DNA from: CAZSRX01 sp964609675 [NCBI: uncultured Bacteroidota bacterium]
Lineage (GTDB): Bacteria > CLD3 > SB21
DNA: 64,000 bases
NCBI GenBank assembly: GCA_964609675.1
Contig: CAZSRX010000009.1
Location: 31,526 to 95,525 of the forward strand
Direction: 5' to 3'
Shown here: piece after piece, positions 16,091-23,320 of the stretch
How the letters are laid out: the number at the start of each line of letters is the position of its first letter
How positions within the stretch are numbered: position 1 is the first letter of the stretch
Program-made: the position numbers and the translations under genes
The notes under the pieces: generated by a model
Told to the model about the DNA's origin: nothing
Databases searched by the model: none
What the model saw: the letters and a program-made list of their open reading frames with translations, nothing else

Positions 16091-16576
16091 ATGAACTACA
16101 AAACCTACACCATCTCCGGCAAGCGCGTCATCCACCGTCCGCTCTCGCCCATGCAGCTCATCCGCCTCGCCGCCATCATCACCGAACTTCAGCATCAGAT
16201 GGCCCAGATGGCATCTGTGCATCAGATGCCATCTTTAGACGACGATTCCGTCGACATGACCGTTATCTACCAAGTACTCAATGACCTCGAAACCAAAAAG
16301 CCCGAGCTCATCACCCGGCTCATCAATACCATCTTCATCGACGCCGACACCAACCGGCCGTGCTATTTAACCGATCGACTCACTCTGTCCGATTTTTATG
16401 AGATCGACCCGCCAACCTTCCTGGAGGTGGTCGCCGATTTTTTTACTTTAAACGATGCGTCGAAGACCTCGTCAATGATCTTAAGTCTGATGAAAGCGGT
16501 GACGAGTGCTACGAGCGCATCGCCGGAGTTGTTGAAAAACGAAACCGCAATGCCGAAAGCGAGCGCGAATGGATAG
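16091..16576 (+). CDS. Tail assembly chaperone (G-type, unshifted product)
   Basis: 161 residues from ATG 16091, placed by GAAGGA at 16077-16082. It lies directly before the tape measure gene, where siphophages encode the G/GT chaperones that coat the tape measure protein during tail assembly. The helical middle (VIYQVLNDLETKKPELITRLIN) and TFLEVVADFF fit such proteins. A T7 slippery run at codons 116-118 allows a longer product. Residues about 36-50 are encoded by a copy of the AGATGGCATCC stem-loop family, an insertion-like peculiarity. Confidence 0.7.
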   Translation: MNYKTYTISGKRVIHRPLSPMQLIRLAAIITELQHQMAQMASVHQMPSLDDDSVDMTVIYQVLNDLETKKPELITRLINTIFIDADTNRPCYLTDRLTLSDFYEIDPPTFLEVVADFFTLNDASKTSSMILSLMKAVTSATSASPELLKNETAMPKASANG

Positions 16577-16692
16577 AGTTCATCCTCACCGCCGCCGACC
16601 TCGACGTCACCAAATACGAGCAGGTCTCCTTCACGCCGATGGATGTATTATTAATAAAATTGAAACTGGCAAAACAAAAATATCACCCGTAG
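16091..16692 (+). CDS. Tail assembly chaperone (GT-type, -1 frameshift product)
   Basis: A -1 shift at T_TTT_TTT (16438-16444) joins the first 118 residues to a second reading frame that stays open for 82 codons to the TAG at 16690-16692, giving about 200 residues. The extension is acidic and helical (KRCVEDLVNDLKS, then REWIEFILTAADLDVTKYEQ) and reads like real protein. It ends 62 nt before the tape measure gene. In lambda-type tails the shifted GT product recruits tail tube subunits to the tape measure complex. The signal and open frame are seen; frequency of shifting is not known. Confidence 0.7.
16206..16234 (+). repeat. AGATGGCATCC-family stem-loop, copy G, inside a gene
   Basis: Perfect 12-bp stem, AGATGGCATCTG with CAGATGCCATCT, loop TGCAT. 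It lies within codons of the tail chaperone and encodes MASVHQMPS in frame. The right flank TTTAGACGACGA resembles the ribosome-site flank CTAAAACGAAGGA of copy F, so the whole cassette seems to be present in a coding setting. Confidence 0.85.
16438..16444 (+). promoter_or_regulatory. Programmed -1 frameshift site T_TTT_TTT
   Basis: Seven T bases in the zero-frame arrangement GA[T TTT TTT] ACT, the X_XXY_YYZ type. The -1 frame downstream is open to 16692, whereas the +1 frame stops within a few codons (TAA at 16449-16451). Position just before the tape measure gene is where such signals are conserved in long-tailed phages. Confidence 0.75.
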
Positions 16693-16695
16693 CCG

Positions 16696-16713
16696 CGTTC
16701 TTCATGGTGAACG
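16696..16713 (+). repeat. Weak intercistronic stem-loop before the tape measure gene
   Basis: Arms CGTTC and GAACG, 5 bp, loop of 8 nt containing TTCA. It is the weakest of the stem-loops and is listed because it occupies the only remaining sizeable gap in the late operon. Confidence 0.3.
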
Positions 16714-16754
16714 GTAGGCGCAACATTCATTTTACGGGATTAAGATAGAAATTT

Positions 16755-18824
16755 ATGGCCGATAACCTCACATTCAAGCTCATCCTCGACGGCAAGGAAT
16801 TCCTCGCCACCGCCAACCTCGGCGAAGAAGCCATGCGTAAACTAGGTAAAACCGTTACCGGGACCGCAACACAATCATCCGGGGGTTTCCGTGATATGGC
16901 CGCCGCCTGGGCGCAGATTACAACCGGTATTAATCAGGGCATACAACTGGCAAATCAGTTTGCTTCAGTCGTTTCTAAACCGATAAAAGCCGCAGCGCAA
17001 TTTGAATCGTATGAAATGGCCTTAACGGTTATGATGGGCTCGGCTGAAAAAGCAAAAGAACGTCTGCAGGAACTGCAGCAGTTCGCCGCTACCACGCCAT
17101 TCACGCTTCCGCAGGTAGTGGAAGCGGGGAATCAATTGCAAGCCATGGGCCGTTATTCATTGGATACTCTTCGGATGCTTGGTGATCTGGCCAGTGCGTC
17201 ACAAAAACCATTCGAGCAAGTTCTTGGTGCCTATGCTAAACTTGTGAGTGGACAAAAAGGCATAGCCATAGACATGTTTCGGGATCTGCTGATAACCTCG
17301 GATGACTGGGCGAGAGCCACGGCGGCCAAATTCAGCAAATCCGGAGAGATAATGACGACGGCTGAGCAAATGGCTGATGCTTTACCGAAGATTGTTGCGG
17401 CCAAAGGATTTGCGGGTATGATGCAGGAACAGGCCAAGACATTCAACGGCATGGTATCCAATCTCGAAGATGGTATCAAAAAGCTTGAAGCCACCGTAGG
17501 CGAGGGGTTGCTTCCCGCCACAAAAGCGGGGGTTTCAGAATTAACCAATGTTGTGAATAAGTTAAATACGGCGCTGTCCGATACATCAGAATCTTTCAAG
17601 ATATTTTATACTTATATGGATGAGGATAAGCGTAACAAGATGAAAGAATGGGCGGATACCTTTTTTGAAATTGATGAATTTATAGGAAAATATGTGCCGT
17701 TTCTGACACCTATGAAATGGCGTAAATGGGGTAAGGACGCGCTGGAAGGTTTTTCCGAAGGCGCTCGGAAGTCTTGGCTTGAATCAATGGACAAACTTCC
17801 TGCTGAGGAAGCGGTAAAAAAATTATCGGCCCGCATCAGAGCGGAAGGGAAAAAAGAGGATACGGCATCATTATTAGTCAAGCGTCTGGAGGATCTTCGT
17901 TATTCTACGGAGTACATGAATAATGAGGGACTTAAGAAAGTTTATGAAAACGGATTAAGAGCGATGCAGGGCTTGGTTGCTTTGGAGGAATCAACTGATA
18001 AGATATCTAAAACTTTTGAAAAAACTACAGAAAAAGTAAAAAATTTCAATGAAGAAGCGTTTTTGCTTTACAAACTCCAGCGTGAACGTATCGCTATGTG
18101 GGATGAAGAGCGCAGCAATATGGAGAAGATCATTGATCCGGCTATTGAGGGCATCCTTGATGATCAAGCGGACACGTCTGCGTTTGATGAAATAACCGAC
18201 AAGAGAGTAAGAGCGGAAATCGACGCGAATGAAAGAATAAAACAATTATCGCGTGAAACCGCCAACTTTATCGCCGACGGCTTCTCCTCCGCCATCATTC
18301 AGGGCCTCGACACCGGCAAGCTTTCCTTCAAAAGCTTCCTCATTTCCATCCGAAACATGATCATCCAGTCCGGCATCCGCCAGCTCTTCACCGCTCTGTT
18401 CAGTGTTGGTCCCGGCGGTTCGGCCGGCTTCCTCACTGGCTTCGGCAGATTGCTCGGCTTCGCCCGCGGCGGAATAATCGAAAAACCCGAGATCATTCTC
18501 GCCGGTGAAGAAGGCCCCGAGATCATCGCACCGGTGCAGGATTTCAGCCGGCTGGTATCTGATATAGTCGGCGCTGTATCCGGCGGATCGGTCAGCAACT
18601 TCTCCCGATCGCTTGCGTCTACTATAAACAATAATTCCAGGATGTACACCAGCTCATCATCATATAGCGATAATTCAGCGCTCGTCCGCGAACTTCAGAT
18701 GCTCAGGATGGAACTTAAAGAAAAGAAAATGGCCGCCGTATTCGCCGGTGATTTTAAGGACGATCAACTATTCGAGCGCCATTTAATTGAAGGTAACAGA
18801 AGGACATTAAGAGATGGGATATAG
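16755..18824 (+). CDS. Tail tape measure protein
   Basis: 689 residues. The conserved tape-measure signature is at about residues 85-130: QFESYEMALTVMMGSAEKA, then LQQFAATTPFTLPQVVEAG and LQAMG. Long helical stretches follow, with a small Gly/Ala-rich hydrophobic segment near 550-575 (SVGPGGSAGFLTGFGRLLGFARGG), and a C-terminal helix. The protein sets tail length at roughly 1.5 angstrom per residue, which would give a tail near 100 nm. The fairly short length fits a modest siphovirus tail. It overlaps the next gene by 11 nt. Confidence 0.85.
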   Translation: MADNLTFKLILDGKEFLATANLGEEAMRKLGKTVTGTATQSSGGFRDMAAAWAQITTGINQGIQLANQFASVVSKPIKAAAQFESYEMALTVMMGSAEKAKERLQELQQFAATTPFTLPQVVEAGNQLQAMGRYSLDTLRMLGDLASASQKPFEQVLGAYAKLVSGQKGIAIDMFRDLLITSDDWARATAAKFSKSGEIMTTAEQMADALPKIVAAKGFAGMMQEQAKTFNGMVSNLEDGIKKLEATVGEGLLPATKAGVSELTNVVNKLNTALSDTSESFKIFYTYMDEDKRNKMKEWADTFFEIDEFIGKYVPFLTPMKWRKWGKDALEGFSEGARKSWLESMDKLPAEEAVKKLSARIRAEGKKEDTASLLVKRLEDLRYSTEYMNNEGLKKVYENGLRAMQGLVALEESTDKISKTFEKTTEKVKNFNEEAFLLYKLQRERIAMWDEERSNMEKIIDPAIEGILDDQADTSAFDEITDKRVRAEIDANERIKQLSRETANFIADGFSSAIIQGLDTGKLSFKSFLISIRNMIIQSGIRQLFTALFSVGPGGSAGFLTGFGRLLGFARGGIIEKPEIILAGEEGPEIIAPVQDFSRLVSDIVGAVSGGSVSNFSRSLASTINNNSRMYTSSSSYSDNSALVRELQMLRMELKEKKMAAVFAGDFKDDQLFERHLIEGNRRTLRDGI

Positions 18825-20232
18825 GACGCTCTCGCTGACATCCAACTGTGTAGACTTTCTAAATGACAATACGGATTTAAAGTATGAGTTTGTCTTTAAG
18901 CGGGAATCAAATGACCCTTCCGATTATGAATTGCCTACAAAAGCAAAACTGGTAAATGATGGCGAGTTTACCATTTCTATGGAAGCCGATCGGAATCTGC
19001 TTTCAAAAATGTATTTTCCTCAGATTAATTTGAAAATTCTGGATGCCTTTCATCAGGATGGTACAGCCACTGGTGACGATGGATCCTTTAAGTCATTATT
19101 CTACTTTTTGACCAATATACATGATAACGATTATGAGTCAGCCACATATTGCGACTTATATATAAACGACGTGCAATATATGACGTATATCGTGGATAAT
19201 AAAACCATTAAATACAGCATTGATGATTATATTCTGACATTTGATATCGTGCCAGCGGATAACTTCTCGAATTATCCGTTCAGGGTTGGTTCGGTGGCGC
19301 AGAATCCGCTTGGAATTACGGATTCTAGCGAAATTATTTATTATTTAATAGATATGCTCAAAAAATGTTTTAAATTAATTACCGGCAAAGAAATAATTGA
19401 TCATGGGTCTGATAAAATTGACTATGTATTGAACGATCTGTTCGCTGTGGGTGATGGTCCGGCGACCGGCACCTTTGATGAAATATTAATTGATCAGAGT
19501 CTTAATGATACGCTCTATGGATCAGTGGCCGATGCTAATATTCCGGACGTCAAAACCTTCATGAGTCATATCGCCAATTTGTTTCAGTTCAAAATGGGAT
19601 TTGATGAGTATTTAGAATCGTATTGTTATCCTAAAGTTAGGCTGAATGAACAGACCCTGATATCGTCCAGTTCCATCTTGGACATTAAATTGTCTTTCTA
19701 TCAAAAAATGGTCGGTTCTTACGGCAATATAGACTGGGGTTATGTGACTCCGGATGAGGAAACGGCCGGCACGGTGACCTTCGATGACGCTGGCGCCATA
19801 AGCAACTCTGATGTCGTAAATCAGTTTTACAGCCATATGTTTTATTTCAATACATTGAAAGGTATCCAGGAATCGGATTTCTGGCTGAAACGCATAGAGG
19901 AAACGGTAACAATCTATACAGGGTGGGATAATATTAAGGCTTTTAAGGATGGAAGCACCTATTTAACGACCGATTCGGCCGTATCCTTTATGTGTGATTT
20001 TGACTGGCATCTGTTTTTAAATAAGATCGTGGCGGCCTGTACATTAAGATTAAAAGGTATATCCTGGAACATATTTGAAACTTACAAATTTAACTTTTAC
20101 TTCGTGAATGGAACCCATTTGACATATATATTTGTTCCCACAAAAGTAACTAAGAATCCTAAGCGATATGAGACCAGCCTGGAAGGCTATGTCTTATCGA
20201 TAGCGGACGATTCTACATGGAATTCGGCATGA
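18814..20232 (+). CDS. Hypothetical distal tail protein
   Basis: 472 residues starting inside the tape measure gene (11-nt overlap) and ending with an ATGA overlap with the next gene, so it is translationally coupled on both sides. It is beta-rich and aromatic, with YEFVFKRESNDPSDYELP near the start. Its position directly after the tape measure gene is that of distal tail or baseplate hub proteins in siphophages. No family is recognised by sequence. The DNA is more AT-rich than the head genes. Confidence 0.6.
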   Translation: MGYRTLSLTSNCVDFLNDNTDLKYEFVFKRESNDPSDYELPTKAKLVNDGEFTISMEADRNLLSKMYFPQINLKILDAFHQDGTATGDDGSFKSLFYFLTNIHDNDYESATYCDLYINDVQYMTYIVDNKTIKYSIDDYILTFDIVPADNFSNYPFRVGSVAQNPLGITDSSEIIYYLIDMLKKCFKLITGKEIIDHGSDKIDYVLNDLFAVGDGPATGTFDEILIDQSLNDTLYGSVADANIPDVKTFMSHIANLFQFKMGFDEYLESYCYPKVRLNEQTLISSSSILDIKLSFYQKMVGSYGNIDWGYVTPDEETAGTVTFDDAGAISNSDVVNQFYSHMFYFNTLKGIQESDFWLKRIEETVTIYTGWDNIKAFKDGSTYLTTDSAVSFMCDFDWHLFLNKIVAACTLRLKGISWNIFETYKFNFYFVNGTHLTYIFVPTKVTKNPKRYETSLEGYVLSIADDSTWNSA

Positions 20233-20681
20233 TATTCGGCACCGCAAAACCACGCATCTATTTGATCAACGGAGCCGGCGAAGCTGCGCTGACCTTGTCT
20301 CTCGGCGTATATCCCAATAAGCTTCTTCCGTCGTTTATCCCTGATCTTATCGAGCAGAGGGCCATAGATAATTCCCTCGCTGTTTTCAACCGCGGCTGGT
20401 GGATCAGCATAGAAGCGTATTTCCCATATGTCTCTGATACGGATTTCCGCACCCTGGTGGATATAATCAAGTATCAGTATGAATTTGATTCCGCCAATGG
20501 CTATGTCCAGTATTCCGCCAAGATTATGCCTCATACGGATTACGATGACTCGTTCCTTGGCTATATAACCACGCCCCTGGAAATTATAAACGAGTTTCAC
20601 CAGCTCACTCATGGTATTAAATTTAAGTTCGAGGGTAGTGAGAAGCTGGATACCACTGATTTTTTAGACGAAGAGGCGTAA
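20229..20681 (+). CDS. Hypothetical distal tail protein, paralogue 1
   Basis: 150 residues from the ATG at 20229, chosen because it overlaps the upstream stop as ATGA and aligns with the start of the next gene (MIFGTAKPRI against MIFGTSKPRI). Shared landmarks are a SFIPDLIEQR or SYIPDLIRHR motif, ISIEAYFPYVSD or VEIDVYLPYISD, and a GYITTPLEIINEFH segment. The pair probably forms a tail-tip ring or fibre-attachment subunit. Function is unknown. Confidence 0.65.
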   Translation: MIFGTAKPRIYLINGAGEAALTLSLGVYPNKLLPSFIPDLIEQRAIDNSLAVFNRGWWISIEAYFPYVSDTDFRTLVDIIKYQYEFDSANGYVQYSAKIMPHTDYDDSFLGYITTPLEIINEFHQLTHGIKFKFEGSEKLDTTDFLDEEA

Positions 20682-20683
20682 AA

Positions 20684-21469
20684 ATGATATTCGGCACGTC
20701 AAAACCCAGAATCTGCCTGCTCAATGGCGCCGGTGAGGCCGACATTGAGCTCGTTCTGGCCAATTATCCGGGGAGGCTCACGCCTTCTTATATTCCGGAT
20801 CTCATCAGGCACCGCTCTCAGGATAACACCCTGGCCATTTTCAACCGTGCCTGGCAGGTCGAGATCGACGTCTATTTGCCATACATCTCAGATTCCGATT
20901 ACTGGGATCTGATCAGCATCATTAAAGCCCAGTACGACTTCGATCCGGACGAGAATTATGCCCAGAATTCGGTGTCATTACAGCCTCATTATACCGATTC
21001 CGATGAGTTATATTATGGTTATATAACCACCCCGATCGACTTACTGAACGAGTTTCATTTCCTTAACAACGGCGCCAAATTCACCTTTAAAGGAAAAACC
21101 GCCCTCACTTTGAATGCCTTCCTCATGTCTAGGCGCCCCAATGCCGTCTCCGGCCTCGCCGCCACAGAAATTGAAGACACTTATATAACATATACATGGA
21201 CTGGTCCCACATCCGGTTATGATGGTTACATGGTCGTCACCAAGGCTGCATCAGCGCCCACTTCCGGCCCGGTGAATGGTACGGTTTATACCGTCGGCGG
21301 ATCGATCGGCGGCGGCGCGGTAAAAAAATACGGCTCCGGCATGTCCATTTCCATCACTGGCCTGACCGCCGAAACCACCTATTATTCTCACTTTTACGCC
21401 TATAAAGGCACCGTTTATAACGTCGTTTATTCGGGTGTTTTAGAGGACCATCAGACCACCATTCCGTAA
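20684..21469 (+). CDS. Hypothetical distal tail protein, paralogue 2 with FN3-like extension
   Basis: 261 residues. Residues 1-148 are a paralogue of the preceding protein. Residues about 150-261 add an FN3-like beta domain (ISGL-type ISITGLTAETTYYSHFYAYKG near the end). It starts 2 nt after the previous stop. The simple interpretation is duplication of a tail-tip subunit followed by gain of a surface-exposed Ig-like domain. It is the last phage gene before the inferred right end. Confidence 0.65.
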   Translation: MIFGTSKPRICLLNGAGEADIELVLANYPGRLTPSYIPDLIRHRSQDNTLAIFNRAWQVEIDVYLPYISDSDYWDLISIIKAQYDFDPDENYAQNSVSLQPHYTDSDELYYGYITTPIDLLNEFHFLNNGAKFTFKGKTALTLNAFLMSRRPNAVSGLAATEIEDTYITYTWTGPTSGYDGYMVVTKAASAPTSGPVNGTVYTVGGSIGGGAVKKYGSGMSISITGLTAETTYYSHFYAYKGTVYNVVYSGVLEDHQTTIP

Positions 21470-21580
21470 GTGTATTCTCAAATTAATATTGAAAAATGTT
21501 GCGTTTTAGTAATTTTTAAACGACTTTTCATCGTATATCATTCTCAAATAACGTTTTTTGTCACTCTCGTATTTTTATCA
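21470..21580. other. Putative prophage right end with terminal repeats
   Basis: AT-rich 111-bp segment between the last phage gene and a truncated host gene. Reading on the plus strand, related motifs of the form CG..TTTT..TCA occur at 21521-21530, 21552-21563 and 21568-21580, with looser forms at 21502-21509 and 21532-21540. ATTCTCAAAT occurs at 21474-21483 and at 21540-21549. The segment ends ...ATCA at 21580, consistent with the CA-3' end of Mu-type elements. Such repeats would be transposase-binding sites. The precise end is inferred. Confidence 0.45.
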
Positions 21581-23161
21581 AAATATTAATATCTTGATTT
21601 GTTCCGGGTCGTCAGCGGGAATCAGTGTAATCCGGGTACCTTTGATTCTGTTTTCCGAATATTGAGTATTACACGCTATCATCATTTCGCCGTGCGGGCT
21701 GAACTGGATTTTATCCCAATAAATATTATTAATTTGGGTGAGTGCCACATTCGCGGTCAGGTTGTACCAAACCAGAGTCGAATCGAAGAAAAACGCAGCG
21801 TACAAGGCGCCCGAGGTTGTTTCTGCAAAGGCGCGAAAATGGCCGTAACAGTTGGTACAGAAGTTTCGCGATAACTCAGTACTCCGGTAATGCGCGGCCG
21901 GCATCAGACTGCCGGCTTCGAGCACATAAAAAGCGTACGATGTGCCGATGTATATCTGACTGCCGCTGCGGGCATAGTCAAAGTACAAAGGCTTTTCGTA
22001 AATATAGATATCGTTATTATTGGGTTTGCTTTCTTTAACCGGCGTTCGGGTCTCCAGGTCCCATTCTATAATTTTTTTGTAACCCAACGAAACCAACCGC
22101 TTTCCGCCCGGATGAAACGCCGCGTCCCAGACGTCACCGCGGTGCAGAATCAGGTCTTCATCGTCGAACAGCATATCGGTGACGGGACTGACGGGGTTGC
22201 CGTGTCCGCTGAACCATCCGCCCAGCGTCGCGATTTCACCCTCGCCGCGTTTCAGCGAGTTGCCATATTTCCATCCTGTCAAAATGAGCAGGACAGCGAG
22301 TGCCGCCGCCGAGCCGTACTTAATAATTTTTTGCGCCTTATGCTTTTTTGACGGACGGTATTTATAGATTTTTTTCAGCACCTCCCGGGTTGTTTTCGGC
22401 CGGAGTTCCGGATCCAACGCTATCATCGATTCCAGCAATTGCCGCATGAATTCCGGCAAGGGTCCGATGGATTCGATAATCGTCATGCTTTTCCCGCGGT
22501 AATCTTTATTCAGCAATCCGGCAAAGGCAATGAACGTCATGGCCAGAGCATACAAGTCGGCGGCGGGCGTAGCGGCGGATTCGGATGTTTGCTCCGGCGC
22601 GCGGTAGAAATCCTCTTCCGCGCTTCCCGTGCCTTCTCCGGAATGGACAGGACGGCATAGGCCGAAATCCATAAGGTACGCCGCATCCGACATCATGACT
22701 ACCGACGAAGGCGACAGGCGGCCGTGGCAAATCGGTTCGAGCTTCGTGTGCAGATAATCCAGCGCTTCCAGCGCGGAAATAAAACCGTTAAACCACTGCT
22801 CCAGTGTGATCGGCGTTTTTTCGGCAATATATTCGGACAGATATTTACCCTCCCGGGCGAACTGCACCATCGCAAAATAATGACCGCCGGCGTTGCTCTT
22901 TACGACCGGTTTTGTCTCCGGTTCCTGGCCAAAAGTGTATTCCACAAAACGCGGCAAATATTTATGCTCGATGGCAATCAGCGCCGCAGCGGCTTTTTTA
23001 AGATGTTCGGTGCGCGCGCTTAACTGATCGGCGCGGATCGGATAGTAATAGAGGTGGTAGAAAAGACTGCCTTTTTTTGCAAGAAAAACCGTCCGTATAG
23101 TGTCGTGGGCCGTTTCGCGAATGATTTCATATTCGCCATAACGAAATGGAATAGCAGCCAT
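21578..23161 (-). CDS. Membrane-anchored pseudokinase with partial WD40 domain, probably truncated
   Basis: 527 residues. Residues about 1-265 have a Ser/Thr kinase fold with DFG at 165-167 and YRAPEQ at 186-191. The catalytic HRD position is HGR (146-148), lacking the Asp, and the beta-3 lysine is not evident (LYYYPI), so phosphotransfer is doubtful. A transmembrane segment at about 283-299 leads to a WD40-like periplasmic part starting GDVWDAAFHPGGKRLV near 342. Only about two to four blades remain before the stop, fewer than a closed propeller, and the TGA overlaps the inferred phage end. The gene was probably cut by prophage insertion. Confidence 0.7.
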   Translation of the reverse strand: MAAIPFRYGEYEIIRETAHDTIRTVFLAKKGSLFYHLYYYPIRADQLSARTEHLKKAAAALIAIEHKYLPRFVEYTFGQEPETKPVVKSNAGGHYFAMVQFAREGKYLSEYIAEKTPITLEQWFNGFISALEALDYLHTKLEPICHGRLSPSSVVMMSDAAYLMDFGLCRPVHSGEGTGSAEEDFYRAPEQTSESAATPAADLYALAMTFIAFAGLLNKDYRGKSMTIIESIGPLPEFMRQLLESMIALDPELRPKTTREVLKKIYKYRPSKKHKAQKIIKYGSAAALAVLLILTGWKYGNSLKRGEGEIATLGGWFSGHGNPVSPVTDMLFDDEDLILHRGDVWDAAFHPGGKRLVSLGYKKIIEWDLETRTPVKESKPNNNDIYIYEKPLYFDYARSGSQIYIGTSYAFYVLEAGSLMPAAHYRSTELSRNFCTNCYGHFRAFAETTSGALYAAFFFDSTLVWYNLTANVALTQINNIYWDKIQFSPHGEMMIACNTQYSENRIKGTRITLIPADDPEQIKILIF

Positions 23162-23320
23162 AAGTCTTGATACCTGATCGTAAAGGTAATTATATAAATG
23201 TAAATAAATATATCAGGATTTTTAATAAATTCAAATGCGCAAAATATCATCCTGTTTTTCAGAAAGACGGACGCTTTTACCTGTTGCGAATTCCAAGATA
23301 AATGTCTAAATTATTATTGT

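Larger units (their letters stand above)
1..21580. mobile_element. Prophage, right part (Mu-like head genes, siphovirus-type tail)
   Basis: A continuous block of phage structural and lysis genes: terminase and portal leftward, then protease/scaffold, capsid, lysis, tail tube, frameshifted tail chaperone, tape measure and distal tail genes rightward. The DUF935 portal, DUF1320 and DUF1834 proteins are typical of Mu-related transposable phages. A tape measure protein and a slippery tail chaperone with no sheath gene indicate a long non-contractile tail. No transposase, integrase or repressor is in view, so early genes must lie left of base 1. The right boundary near 21580 is inferred from loss of phage genes, terminal repeats and a truncated host gene. 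Confidence 0.85.

Noticed and set aside
6421-16240. AGATGGCATCC repeats as a CRISPR array
   Set aside because: Copies are kilobases apart with genes between them, each is a self-contained hairpin, and no spacers or cas genes are present.
21470-21577. Terminator after the last phage gene
   Set aside because: No stable stem with a T-run; the segment looks more like element-end repeats.
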